Positions 41,641 to 50,879 of a stretch of 64,000 bases of DNA are shown one piece after another; within the stretch, counting starts at the first letter, position 1; each line of letters opens with the position of its first letter. The notes under the pieces were generated by a model. It ran no database searches. It saw only the letters and a list, made by a program, of their open reading frames with translations, and had not been told where the DNA came from. Origin of the DNA: Opitutaceae bacterium (GTDB lineage: Bacteria > Verrucomicrobiota > Verrucomicrobiia > Opitutales > Opitutaceae); contig JAEUHC010000011.1 of assembly GCA_016794785.1 (NCBI GenBank), positions 62,001 through 126,000 on the forward strand, given 5' to 3'. Both the position numbers and the translations under genes were made by a program.

Positions 41641-44600
41641 TCAGCGCACGTTTGGCTGGGTCGCGTCGCTACTCGACGTTGCGGCGGGCGCGAGTGGGAG
41701 CGAGATATTGGTATGGACGGGCTGGACGCGCTGCGGGTTGTTGAAATGCGGCCAGCGAGAGCTCGCGAGTCCCGCCGGGTTGGTGAAAATGTAGGTGGCG
41801 CGTTTGTTTGCCGGGGCCGAATGCGCGAGGTTGTCGCCATCGAGACTGCGGTTGCCGGTCGGGGTGCCGTCGAGGTTGGCAGGGGTGTTGAAGCGTAGGC
41901 GGAGAATGCTGAACGGCGGGTTCACTTGAATCGAACGATCCACATTCGGAGCCGGCTGGAAAAAGACCCCGGCGTTTAACCCTCCGGCTTGCGAGGCCCG
42001 GACAATCACGGTGCCCGTGCCGGTGATTATGAGTTGGGTTCCTGTCACGGTGCCTGGACCGCTGACGAGCGCGAAGACAACGGGCAGGCCTGACGATGCG
42101 GTCGCAGAGAGTGTGAGCGGTGTGCTCGGATACGATGCTGTCGTCGGCGGGGTGAACGTGATCGACTGTGCGACGCTGGCGGTGAAGTTGGCGGTGACAC
42201 TGCGGTTGGCCGATCCGATCGAGACGGTGGTCGAACTGGCGCTGGCGTCTGCCACGGGATCTCCGGTCCAGCCTGCGAACACATAGCCCGGGCTTGGCGT
42301 CGCGGAGATGGTGACGATGGCGGAGCCGGCGAGTCCCGTCGCAGAGCCGGTCGCGGTGCCACCGAGACCAGCGTTGACCGTCAGCGCGTAGGTGGCGGCT
42401 ACGACGTTCACGCTGACGGTTGCCGTGTTCGATGATCCGTAGGTGGAATCTCCGGCTCGATAGACGGCAACGCTGGCGGTTCCGATGGAGGGGAACGTGA
42501 TCGTCTTGGATGTGCCGTTGCCTGACGCGACGCCGCCCCAGACGAATGCGCCGGTTCCCGAGCCGCCACTGGCAGTGAACGTGACTGTTTGCCCGACGGT
42601 GGCGGTCGCACTTGCCGGGGATAGAGTCACGGCGGCCTGACTGGCGAGGCCGATGGACCAGGGAATGGTGGCGCTGCCAGCGTAGTTGCCTGTCGCCGTG
42701 ACAGTGAAAGAATAGCTGCCCGGGTTTGTCGCCGATGACGTGCCAGAGACTGAATATGTGGCCGCGGCGGGTGAGGCCGTGATGGTCGGCGCGCACACGA
42801 AGCCGGTGTAGCTGAACGATGTCGGGGCGACGGTAAACGTGGTCGTGATCGCATTGACGGTGATCGCCGAGGTGGCGGTGTTGCTCTGCGAATAGCCACC
42901 ACCCGCGGGCGAATAGGTGGTCACGCTGAAGGTGCCGGGCGAATTGAACGAAACTGTTTTCGTGCTGCCGCTGCCGCTCGCGGCACCGCCCCACACGTAG
43001 CCGTTCACCCCTCCCGTCGCGTTGAAATCGACGGTGTCGCCGACCGTGATGGTTTGGGTGGCGGGCGTGAGTGCGACGGTCTGGGCGTTGGTCACCACGG
43101 TGATGGTCGCGGTGGCGGTGTTGCTTTGGTTGTAGCCGCCTCCTGCGGGAGAATAGACCGAAACGGTGTAGGAGCCAACCGCCGGGAATGTCACGGTCTT
43201 GGAATTTCCGCTTCCGCTCGCGGAGCCACTCCAACTATAGCCGTTCACGCCACCGCTGGCGGAGAATGTTACGCTCGCGCCGACGCCGACGGTTTGAGAC
43301 GCGGGTGCGATGGCGACGGTTTGAGAGGAATTCGATACCACGGTGATCGTGGCAGTCACGGTATTGCTTTGAGCATAGCTTCCTCCTGCGGGCGAATAGA
43401 CGGTGACGGAAAATGTCCCCGCCGTGGAAAACGTGACTGACTTCGTGCTTCCGCTACCGGAGGCAGAGCTACCCCAGACGTAGCCGTTCTGTCCGCCGGT
43501 CGCCGTGAAATTAACGGTGTCACCGACCGTGATGGTCTGGGCGGCGGGCGTGAGTGCGACAGTCTGGGCGTTGGTCACCACGGTGATGGTTGCGGTGGCG
43601 GTGTTGCTTTGGTTGTAGCCACTGCCGGCGGGCGAATAGACCGAGACGGTGTAGGAGCCCAACATCGAAAACGTGACGGTCTTGGTGTTGCCGCTTCCAC
43701 TCGCAGGGCCGCCCCAGTTGTAGCCGTTCACACCACCACTGGCGGTGAACGTGACACTTGCGCCGACACCGACGGTTTGAGACGCGGGTGCGAGGGCGAC
43801 GGTTTGAGAAGAATTCGATACCACGGTGATCGTGGCGGTCGCGGTATTGCTCTGAGCATAACTTCCGCCCGCGGGCGAATAGACCGTGACGGAAAATGTC
43901 CCCGCTGTGGAAAACGTGACTGACTTCGTGCCGCCGCTGCCGGAGGCGGAGCCGCCCCAGAAGTAGCCGTTCTGCCCGCCGGTCGCCGTGAAATTCAGGG
44001 TGTCGCCGACGTTCACCGTCGAAGCGCTCGGCGTTACGCTGACGGTTTGGCTCAGCAGGGCGGACACAGAAAAGCTTTTCGATCCGAGATTCGCCGAGAT
44101 GGCGTAGGTCGAATCGTTCGCGATGGCCGCGATCGTGTGCGTGCCGGCGGCCAAGCTCGATGTGTTGAGGCTGAATGACCAGCCGGAGTAGGTGGTGTCG
44201 CGCGGCGACCAGTGGCCCCAACTCGTGTTGGCGCTTTGGACGTCGGGTCGATATCCGTTGAGTGTCGCGGTGATTGACCCACTCGCGCCGCCATCGACGA
44301 GCAGCGTGACGGATGAAAGTGGAGCGCCGAGTTGCGCGTCTGCGGCCCAGCCGCTGCCGGTGAGGGTCTGGCCTTGGATGACGCTGGTTGCGGAAATTGC
44401 GTCGAAGCTGCCGACGGGGGCGACTGGGAGCACTGTGAGCGTGTAGGGTCCGGCGGTGGCGGAAGGGTTGTAGCTACTGTCGCCCACACGGGCGACGAAG
44501 AACGAGTAGCTGCCGGGCTGTGGCGGAGTCCAACTCGACGACCATGCGTTCGAGGGGAAGAGTTTCGTGCCCGAGTGCGAGCTGTCGTTGGGATCGAAGT

Positions 44601-45582
44601 TGGTCTGCCCGGAGACGACAAACTGCCAGCCACCGGAGCCGGCGCCGCCGAAGTATGAAGGCGTGAAGGATTGAAGAAACGTGATCGTCGCGTTGCTTGA
44701 GTTCACCGCTGGCTGGTTCGATTTTGGAACGATGTTGACCGTCCACGAGATTGTCGGCGATCGCGCGCCAGACGAATCTGTGGCCCAGGCCGTGAACGTG
44801 ACCGTGCCGACTCCATCACTGGTGGTGTTCTGCGAATCGCCGGTATAGCCGTTGCCGCCGCCGGCGTAGGCGAAGCCCTGGCCGTTTTTGTCGATGCTCA
44901 CGGTGGCGAGGTCGCCGTTGTCGTCCTCGCCGCGCGCCGCGATGGTGTAGTTCTGGCCGGTGATCGCTTGCGCGGGATTCTGCGTCCAGGCGATGCGCGG
45001 CGCGTCGTTGGTTGAGCCCGTGTTGACGACTTGCGTGCTGCTGGAGAGCGGAAAATATCCGGAACTGCCGCCACCCTGATTGTAGATGTAAACGTAAACG
45101 AAGACGCGGAAGTTCGTGTTGGCGGGCAGATCGGCATAGGTCCACGTGAAGGTGCGGCTGGCGCTGGGGCCGGGGTTGGTGCGGTTGACGGTCCAGTAGA
45201 GCGTGCCGTCGTCGGAGACGCCGCCGTTTTGATTGGCCGGGTTCCAGTTTCCAAACGCGTCTTGCTGCTCCAGCCAGACATCCACTCCGAAAACGCCTTC
45301 GGAACCGCGCGGGTAAAACGAATCGGCGTAGTAAACGAATCGTCCGCGCGAATTGTCGGTGCGACCGAACGGACTGAGGAAGGGACGTTGTAGTGAAAAA
45401 CTGCTGCCGCCATGCAGCACGCCGTAAACGGAACTGGGGAACGGATTTCCTACTTGAGATGGCGGACTGTAGACATTGCCGTCGGGGGACACCCACTGCG
45501 TCGGACTCGGGTCGGAGCCGAATGCTCGCGTGGCGGAGAAAACGGCGAGCGCCGCCGCGATAGTGCACAGTGACCGTGGCAT
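41641..45582 (-). CDS. Secreted immunoglobulin-repeat protein
   Basis: The 1313-residue product starts at an ATG at 45582 with a signal peptide (residues 1-22). An N-terminal 'WLEQQDAFGNWNPANQNGGV' region is followed by beta-sandwich units, then five Ig-like units of about 81 residues (DNA 42850-44052), alternating in two types that share 'GVNGYNWGG' / 'GQNGYVWGS' and 'SVTVYSPAG'. A 'GYVFAGWTGDPVADA' bacterial-repeat domain comes next. Surface or extracellular adhesion is a guess. It follows the neighbouring secreted protein gene by 11 bp, so the two share a transcript. Confidence 0.8.
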   Translation of the reverse strand: MPRSLCTIAAALAVFSATRAFGSDPSPTQWVSPDGNVYSPPSQVGNPFPSSVYGVLHGGSSFSLQRPFLSPFGRTDNSRGRFVYYADSFYPRGSEGVFGVDVWLEQQDAFGNWNPANQNGGVSDDGTLYWTVNRTNPGPSASRTFTWTYADLPANTNFRVFVYVYIYNQGGGSSGYFPLSSSTQVVNTGSTNDAPRIAWTQNPAQAITGQNYTIAARGEDDNGDLATVSIDKNGQGFAYAGGGNGYTGDSQNTTSDGVGTVTFTAWATDSSGARSPTISWTVNIVPKSNQPAVNSSNATITFLQSFTPSYFGGAGSGGWQFVVSGQTNFDPNDSSHSGTKLFPSNAWSSSWTPPQPGSYSFFVARVGDSSYNPSATAGPYTLTVLPVAPVGSFDAISATSVIQGQTLTGSGWAADAQLGAPLSSVTLLVDGGASGSITATLNGYRPDVQSANTSWGHWSPRDTTYSGWSFSLNTSSLAAGTHTIAAIANDSTYAISANLGSKSFSVSALLSQTVSVTPSASTVNVGDTLNFTATGGQNGYFWGGSASGSGGTKSVTFSTAGTFSVTVYSPAGGSYAQSNTATATITVVSNSSQTVALAPASQTVGVGASVTFTASGGVNGYNWGGPASGSGNTKTVTFSMLGSYTVSVYSPAGSGYNQSNTATATITVVTNAQTVALTPAAQTITVGDTVNFTATGGQNGYVWGSSASGSGSTKSVTFSTAGTFSVTVYSPAGGSYAQSNTVTATITVVSNSSQTVAIAPASQTVGVGASVTFSASGGVNGYSWSGSASGSGNSKTVTFPAVGSYTVSVYSPAGGGYNQSNTATATITVVTNAQTVALTPATQTITVGDTVDFNATGGVNGYVWGGAASGSGSTKTVSFNSPGTFSVTTYSPAGGGYSQSNTATSAITVNAITTTFTVAPTSFSYTGFVCAPTITASPAAATYSVSGTSSATNPGSYSFTVTATGNYAGSATIPWSIGLASQAAVTLSPASATATVGQTVTFTASGGSGTGAFVWGGVASGNGTSKTITFPSIGTASVAVYRAGDSTYGSSNTATVSVNVVAATYALTVNAGLGGTATGSATGLAGSAIVTISATPSPGYVFAGWTGDPVADASASSTTVSIGSANRSVTANFTASVAQSITFTPPTTASYPSTPLTLSATASSGLPVVFALVSGPGTVTGTQLIITGTGTVIVRASQAGGLNAGVFFQPAPNVDRSIQVNPPFSILRLRFNTPANLDGTPTGNRSLDGDNLAHSAPANKRATYIFTNPAGLASSRWPHFNNPQRVQPVHTNISLPLAPAATSSSDATQPNVR
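42850..44052 (-). repeat. Five tandem Ig-like coding repeats, alternating in type
   Basis: Unit length is about 243 bp, with boundaries near 42860, 43095, 43339, 43578 and 43821. Units alternate: type A has 'TQTITVGDTVNFTATG' and 'NQSNTATATITVVTN', type B has 'SQTVGVGASVTF' and 'AQSNTATATITVVSN'. The repeat period of two units (about 483 bp) suggests duplication of a two-domain block. Confidence 0.75.
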
Positions 45583-45593
45583 GACAGGTGCCG

Positions 45594-47582
45594 TTACGGC
45601 GTTTCGTAAAGCTCGACCAACGCGATACCCTTGGTCGGCGAGTCCGATTTCGCGCCGATGATCGCAGTGTAGTTTCCCGGTGCGGTCAGGGTGATGAGAC
45701 TCGAATCGAGACCGTCTTCGGGCAGGGCGAAGGCGCCGGAGGCTGCGGCGAGTTCGCGAACCTGCGCGGTCTGCGGTGAGAAACTCCAATCGTCGTTTGT
45801 GCCAAGGATGCGACCCGCGCCGTCGAAGAGCGTGAGGGTGGGATTCGCGAGCGTGGCGGAGAGTCCGAAGTTTTGCGTGAGTGCAGGACCGACACCGCGG
45901 AAAAGGAGGCGGGCAGAACCGCGGCCCACGAGAGTGCATCCCACGATCATTTGCCGACTGCTTTCATCGGCGACGCCACGGGTGGAGATGTTGACGAAAC
46001 GACTGCCGTCGTCGCGGCTCACGTCGTAGATTTCGACGAGTCCGATTCGATCCTGCGCTGTGGTGGTCGGAATCCCGGGAGCTGGCGTGACGTGCGCGGT
46101 GTATTGGCCTGGCGCGAGCGAGAGTAGAAGTGCGCTATCACCACCGCCGCCGGGCCAATCGGTGAGCGGGAAATCGCCAACGGCCCGGGCGGCGTCGGCG
46201 ACGACCGCGCCGCGATCGGTGGTGGCGGTCCAGCCGTTGTTGGTAGCGATCATGGAACCGCGATGGTCGAAGACCTCGAGCTGCGTGGCGGGCGCGACTT
46301 CGCTGGCCGCGAACCCAACCGTTTGGAGGGACGGGCCGACTGCGCGAACGAGGACGGTTTTTCGAGCGGCAGCGGGACCGGTGATGACGAAGCCGCCGAT
46401 CAACGAGCCGGCGCCGGTTTCAACGAGGCCACGTGTGGATAGACCGACAAGTTGGAGCGTGCCGCTGCTCGCCGGCACAAGCGATTGAAGCGGAAGTTTC
46501 GCGGCCGGCAGCGACCAATCGAGCTTCACGTTGTCAGCGCCGACGGTTGCGGTCGCGCTCACGGTGTCGATGCCGCGTCCCGTGGCGGTCAGGCGATAGA
46601 GGCCGGAATTCGCCGCGACTGGGATGGCGAAACCGCCAGACGTGGAGGTGACGGCGAACCAGTCGCCCTTGTCGGGGGCGATGGTGATGCCGGCGGTGCC
46701 CTCGCCGATGTCGTAGAAGCCGTTGCTGTTTCGGTCGCGATACGCGACGCCGGTGATGAACACGGTTTCGGTCGCGCCGAAGGGCAGGTCGCTTTGCGTG
46801 AGAAACTCGCTGCTCGCCTTGAACGTGGTGAGGACGCGAGCGCCGGCGTCGCGCGGCGTGATGGCGATGCCGGCCATGCGGGTGTGCCCGAGTTTGAATC
46901 CGGGCACGGCGTTTCCCTGGATGAGAAAAGACGTGAGGCTTCCGCGTGCGGTCGGATACGCGGCGGTGAGAATCGACAAGGCCCACTCGCGAGCGGTTAG
47001 GGCCGGAAGATAGAGATTCGCGTGCGCGACTTCGGCGTAGTCGGCGCCAAACGGGCCGAAGCGCGCGGTGCCGCCCGTGGCGTCGGGACCGGAGAAGGGC
47101 TGGTCGGGGCCGTTGAGCAGCGTGCTGCCGAAGATCGGCGTAGGGTAGATGTAGTCAGGCGGTTGGCGGAGGGCGGGGAAATTCGTCGGTGGCGGAGTCG
47201 CACGGCTGCCGAGGGCTTCGGCGCGTTGTTGAAACAGCGGGTAGAAGACGAGTGGCGCATTCGAGATGGCCTCGGCGTTGGGGAAGTCGGCGCTGCGCGT
47301 CCGCGAAATGGCATAGTCGTCGGTGAGCCATGATTCGAGTTGCGCGACCGTGGCGGGTGCTTGCACACGCATGAAGCCTGTGACGATCGGGTCTGACTCG
47401 GCGAGCCGGAGAATGGAGTGAAGCGTGCCCGGTGGATCGCGACGGACGGCGTTGAGCCACTCCATTGCTTGTTGCTGTGCAGAGGTCGGATCACCTTGCG
47501 ACCAACGCCGGGTCGGCTCGGCCAAGGCCGTCGAGCCGCAAGCCAGAATTAAAAACGAAACGGGGAAGAGATGGGTTTTCAC
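45594..47582 (-). CDS. Secreted repeat protein with an SdrD-B-like segment
   Basis: The 662-residue product starts at a GTG at 47582 followed by a signal peptide ('LFPVSFLILACGSTALAEP'). Residues about 25-260 look like a CAP/SCP-like opening ('QQQAMEWLNAVRRDPPGTL'), which I hold with low certainty. A prealbumin/SdrD-like 'GVAYRDRNSNGFYDIGEGTA' follows, then two copies of a domain seen often in this phylum ('LVRAVGPSLQTVGFAASEVA' and 'LFRGVGPALTQNFGLSATLA'). Upstream alternatives include another GTG at 47672. Enzyme activity is unknown. Confidence 0.7.
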   Translation of the reverse strand: MKTHLFPVSFLILACGSTALAEPTRRWSQGDPTSAQQQAMEWLNAVRRDPPGTLHSILRLAESDPIVTGFMRVQAPATVAQLESWLTDDYAISRTRSADFPNAEAISNAPLVFYPLFQQRAEALGSRATPPPTNFPALRQPPDYIYPTPIFGSTLLNGPDQPFSGPDATGGTARFGPFGADYAEVAHANLYLPALTAREWALSILTAAYPTARGSLTSFLIQGNAVPGFKLGHTRMAGIAITPRDAGARVLTTFKASSEFLTQSDLPFGATETVFITGVAYRDRNSNGFYDIGEGTAGITIAPDKGDWFAVTSTSGGFAIPVAANSGLYRLTATGRGIDTVSATATVGADNVKLDWSLPAAKLPLQSLVPASSGTLQLVGLSTRGLVETGAGSLIGGFVITGPAAARKTVLVRAVGPSLQTVGFAASEVAPATQLEVFDHRGSMIATNNGWTATTDRGAVVADAARAVGDFPLTDWPGGGGDSALLLSLAPGQYTAHVTPAPGIPTTTAQDRIGLVEIYDVSRDDGSRFVNISTRGVADESSRQMIVGCTLVGRGSARLLFRGVGPALTQNFGLSATLANPTLTLFDGAGRILGTNDDWSFSPQTAQVRELAAASGAFALPEDGLDSSLITLTAPGNYTAIIGAKSDSPTKGIALVELYETP

Positions 47583-47644
47583 CCTCGTAGATAGTAGCAA
47601 CCGGCGAGGGACGTTGTGGCTTTGGTCCGATTCGACGGCGGGGG

Positions 47645-49045
47645 TTGTTATTCTCGTCCGATGTGGCGACACCCGGACAACTGCGGCAGTGCAACGACCC
47701 GTTGCGACCCGAATGGGGAATCTTCAGCGACCTGCTGGAGCGACGGATCGAACCAGTATCCGGCATGTCGAGCGAAGCGGCCTCGCGGGTGCTGAAGCAG
47801 TCGCTCTTCGAAGCCTTCGGGAAGGACAGCGCGGGATTTCTGGTGAAGATGCTGCATCGGCGCGGTGATGAGCGCTCGCGGTTTGTCGCGCTCCAGCGGG
47901 AGGCGGGCACGTTTCCCGGTGGCTGGGCGGCGATGAGCGAGGAGATCGCGCTGCGCCTCGTGGCACCGATCGATGGGAGGAAGAACGTCGTCACTGATGC
48001 GGAGCGGGTCTCGAGTTATCACGCGCTCTCGTGGTGGGAGCCGGCCAAGGGCGGACTCGTGCCGTATATGCGGCAGCGCATCGGCTGGGTGTTGCAGGAC
48101 ATGAGCCGGGAGCGGGCGGAGCGGTCGCATTTCGTGAGCTTCGAGGCGCTGAGTGCGGTCGGCATCGACATCGACGATGGCGGCCGGGTGGTGCGGCATC
48201 AGGCCGATGCGGCTCCGGACCATGATGCCGAGCCCGACGAGTCGCCCCTGTCGCTGCTCGGTGAAACCGTGGCGCCGCGGGTCGTCGGCGTGGGGCGGGC
48301 GCGCGCGGAATACGATTTGTTCGAGCGTGTGCTGGGCCATCCGATCCAGCGGGCCGATTCGCCGGCGGCGCGCGTGGTGCAGCTCCGCTCGCTGGCGGTG
48401 CTGGCCGGCGATCTCGTGCGCGGTGGTCAACCGGATGCCGTGATGGAAAAACGGCTGCGCGCCTGGGACCCGGCGGCGGCGGAGTTTCGTCACACCTTTC
48501 CTGAGTTGGCGACGGCTTTGGAAACGGCGGCGGAGTTCGCACCGGTGCCGGCACGCGTGCCCAGTCCCGAAGTGGAGCTGGCCGCGGTGGAGCGACTGTC
48601 GGCCCGCGAGCATGGCGGCGCGGTCCTCGTGAAACTCGCCGTGGCGGCGGAGGAATTTTGGAACGCGCGCGCGCTGAGCGAAGGCGAACTGGCCAGCGCC
48701 GAACGCCCCGACTACACCTACCTCGCGCTGGTGACAGGACGGGAAATGGAACCCGACGCCCGGCCGCCTTCGCTCTTTGGCCAGATTCGCGCGATGGCGC
48801 GCGATTGGGCGGAAGCCGAACTCGGCCAGGAGACGGAACGCTTCGCCGGGCGCGTAAATGTGTTTCGCCGCCTGATCGAAAACTACGATCCGGCCACCGA
48901 TGGATTTCTCGGCGAGTATCTCTCCGATCCTGAAGTGTGGAAGGAGTCCGCGGCTCCGTGCCCCTTGCCCGAAGCCAGCACGATGCAAATGGAGTTTTTC
49001 GGCGAGGCGTTGCCCGGCCTTGCCGTCGAACCGGCGATGGGTTGA
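47645..49045 (+). CDS. Unknown protein with a sigma-region-2-like stretch
   Basis: The 466-residue frame opens at a TTG at 47645; a GTG at 47663 or ATG at 47765 may be the true start. Near residues 125-160 'EPAKGGLVPYMRQRIGWVLQ' and 'DMSRERAERSHFVSFEAL' follow each other as in sigma-70 region 2 helices. The C-terminal half is helical and unassigned. I do not recognise a family. It heads a plus-strand group leading to topoisomerase III, and may be an element regulator or replication protein. Confidence 0.55.
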   Translation: MLFSSDVATPGQLRQCNDPLRPEWGIFSDLLERRIEPVSGMSSEAASRVLKQSLFEAFGKDSAGFLVKMLHRRGDERSRFVALQREAGTFPGGWAAMSEEIALRLVAPIDGRKNVVTDAERVSSYHALSWWEPAKGGLVPYMRQRIGWVLQDMSRERAERSHFVSFEALSAVGIDIDDGGRVVRHQADAAPDHDAEPDESPLSLLGETVAPRVVGVGRARAEYDLFERVLGHPIQRADSPAARVVQLRSLAVLAGDLVRGGQPDAVMEKRLRAWDPAAAEFRHTFPELATALETAAEFAPVPARVPSPEVELAAVERLSAREHGGAVLVKLAVAAEEFWNARALSEGELASAERPDYTYLALVTGREMEPDARPPSLFGQIRAMARDWAEAELGQETERFAGRVNVFRRLIENYDPATDGFLGEYLSDPEVWKESAAPCPLPEASTMQMEFFGEALPGLAVEPAMG

Positions 49046-49075
49046 GCCCCGCGGCACAAGAAAATCGCAAACCCC

Positions 49076-49996
49076 ATGAATCACGACTTGAGACCGGCGA
49101 TCATCGCTTTCCCGCAGACGATTCTGAACAGTTGCGCGCACGAACGGCTGGAGGATCGGCTGCGAAAATCGATCCTCGACCGTCGCGAGGCGGGTGGCGA
49201 CGCGGCTTACGCGCTGATCTGTCGCCTCGCTTGGCACCCGGCGCTCGCGGCGGAATTTTTATTAGCCGGGGTGCTCACGAAAATAGAACGAGAACTGCTT
49301 TTGGCCGATCCGGACGCGGCGTGCTCGATCCTGTTGGAGAACTACGCCGGTCTGGCGAAGATCATCGAACCCCGGCTGCTCGGTCATCCGAGATCGGTCG
49401 AACGCTTGCTGGTGGACCGCCGCATTGCCGCGCACACGGCGCTCCATTCGGATACCGACTACCTAAATCTCCTCGGCGAAGTGCCTGACCGCAGAGTGCG
49501 TCTGGCTCCAGAGAACGAGAGACCGACCTTGGCCGTAGAATTGAGACGCCAATCTGAAATGCGCTGGAGCGAGTCGCCGGCGATGGCGCATTGGTATCTG
49601 ACGAGCCATAGTGGGATTCAGATCAACGGCCGACTCGCCGAAGTGCTCCGCCAAGATGAGGAGTATCAATTCCGCGTGTTGAGCTGGGCGTGCCAGTCGG
49701 AGCGATCTTCGGAAGAGCGGGCTTTGTTGGCGGGATTTCGCACCCCAGCCTGGGCGTTTCATGCGTTGCGGGACCAGTTGTTGCCAGATCGCGAAGAGGA
49801 ATTGCTCCGCGTCGTCCATACCCATCCGGCTTGGTTGGCCGAGTGGTGGCGTGTGTCCCCGTGGGATCGGGCACGGCTCGAAAGCTCCTACCTGGAGGCC
49901 GCCGAGCGATGTGCGTGGCATGAACTGTTGCCCGAACTCTACTGGTTCTATCGGACGACGATTGCCCGTGTGGCCGTTCGCGAGACGGCGGCGTAA
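49076..49996 (+). CDS. Hypothetical protein of the TopB-linked group
   Basis: The 306-residue product (ATG at 49076, 30 bp after the previous stop) is alpha-helical and leucine/arginine-rich, with 'ALICRLAWHPALAAEFLLAG' and a tryptophan-rich end ('HPAWLAEWWRVSPWDRARL'). No family or catalytic motif is recognised. Its short spacing suggests it is expressed with the sigma-like gene. Confidence 0.65.
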   Translation: MNHDLRPAIIAFPQTILNSCAHERLEDRLRKSILDRREAGGDAAYALICRLAWHPALAAEFLLAGVLTKIERELLLADPDAACSILLENYAGLAKIIEPRLLGHPRSVERLLVDRRIAAHTALHSDTDYLNLLGEVPDRRVRLAPENERPTLAVELRRQSEMRWSESPAMAHWYLTSHSGIQINGRLAEVLRQDEEYQFRVLSWACQSERSSEERALLAGFRTPAWAFHALRDQLLPDREEELLRVVHTHPAWLAEWWRVSPWDRARLESSYLEAAERCAWHELLPELYWFYRTTIARVAVRETAA

Positions 49997-50022
49997 AACG
50001 CGAACAGCGATTGACGGTAGTC

Positions 50023-50592
50023 CTACTGAACCGAACTGGGCGCGAGCGATGGCGTGAACGCGAGGCGTTGCAAAATTCGCGCGCAGAATGCCGCGTATTC
50101 GCCAAGGCAGTAGAGCTGTGCCGCTAATGCGTCGTCGAGCAGCAGGGCGGCGGCAGCATACAGAAAAACCTCCGTGTGCCGGGTCGCTTCGAAGCTGTGC
50201 CGCGCGGCCAGCCAACCGTGGTCGCTCGATGCCCAGTAGGCCTGGGCGGCGAGATCGTTTTCCGCTTGTAGCGTTGGCGCGATGCTTATCCAGCCCGACG
50301 GCGCTACGGAGACGCGGAACGAAGCTTGGAATTCCAATAGCCCGCCGAAGTCGCCCGAGAACGGTCCGGCGCGAACAACCTTGCCGGCGTTCCAACGCGG
50401 CTGATTCAGCCACCAACTTCCCGTGGCCGATTCGAGGCCACTGAACGGCTCCGCTTCGAGGGAAGCCGCCTCGATGCCGAGTGGCTGAAAAAACGTAGCG
50501 AAGGCAAATTGAAGCACGGGATGCGTCTCCGAACTCACGCCTTGGGCAAACCAGCGGGCGAGAGCTGCGGTGTGATGGTCGGAAACGGACAC
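50023..50592 (-). CDS. Hypothetical protein (opposite to the TopB group)
   Basis: The 189-residue product starts at a GTG at 50592 and has a tryptophan-rich N-terminal half ('TGSWWLNQPRWNAGKVVRAG') and an alanine/leucine-rich C-terminal helix ('FLYAAAALLLDDALAAQLYC'). No family recognised; no membrane signal. It converges on the 49076 gene, with the 50662 gene divergent from it. Confidence 0.5.
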   Translation of the reverse strand: MSVSDHHTAALARWFAQGVSSETHPVLQFAFATFFQPLGIEAASLEAEPFSGLESATGSWWLNQPRWNAGKVVRAGPFSGDFGGLLEFQASFRVSVAPSGWISIAPTLQAENDLAAQAYWASSDHGWLAARHSFEATRHTEVFLYAAAALLLDDALAAQLYCLGEYAAFCARILQRLAFTPSLAPSSVQ

Positions 50593-50661
50593 AGTCCGAT
50601 CATAGCAAGTCAGCGCTTATCGAGCCGGCGCTCGCGTGCGGCACTTGCTACTGTCTTCACT

Positions 50662-50868
50662 GTGCGAAAAACGAAACCAAGCCTAGAAGGATTGATCGAG
50701 GCGCGGCTCCGCGCGACGGACAACTGGCCGCAACCGCCGTGGGTCGTGGCGGCGATGGTGCAGGACCTGGAAACCGAGGTGCAGGAATTGGTTTCGCGCC
50801 GGGTCGATGCGGACTACGTGCGAAAAATCTACCGGCGCAAAGTCGAACCGGCGAGTCTGCGGTCGTAG
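50662..50868 (+). CDS. Small protein upstream of topoisomerase III
   Basis: A GTG at 50662 gives a 68-residue product ('KPSLEGLIEARLRATDNWPQ', then 'VDADYVRKIYRRKVEPASLR'), charged and helical. It ends 11 bp before the proposed topB start, so the two are likely coupled. Function unknown; a small nucleic-acid or regulator protein is possible. Confidence 0.55.
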   Translation: MRKTKPSLEGLIEARLRATDNWPQPPWVVAAMVQDLETEVQELVSRRVDADYVRKIYRRKVEPASLRS

Positions 50869-50879
50869 GGGCGGCGCGT

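Noticed and set aside
41493..41840. A minus-strand frame ending after the Ig-repeat gene stop
   Set aside because: Its first half is in another frame of the Ig-repeat gene. The final 45 or so codons read somewhat like protein, but no family or start supports them.
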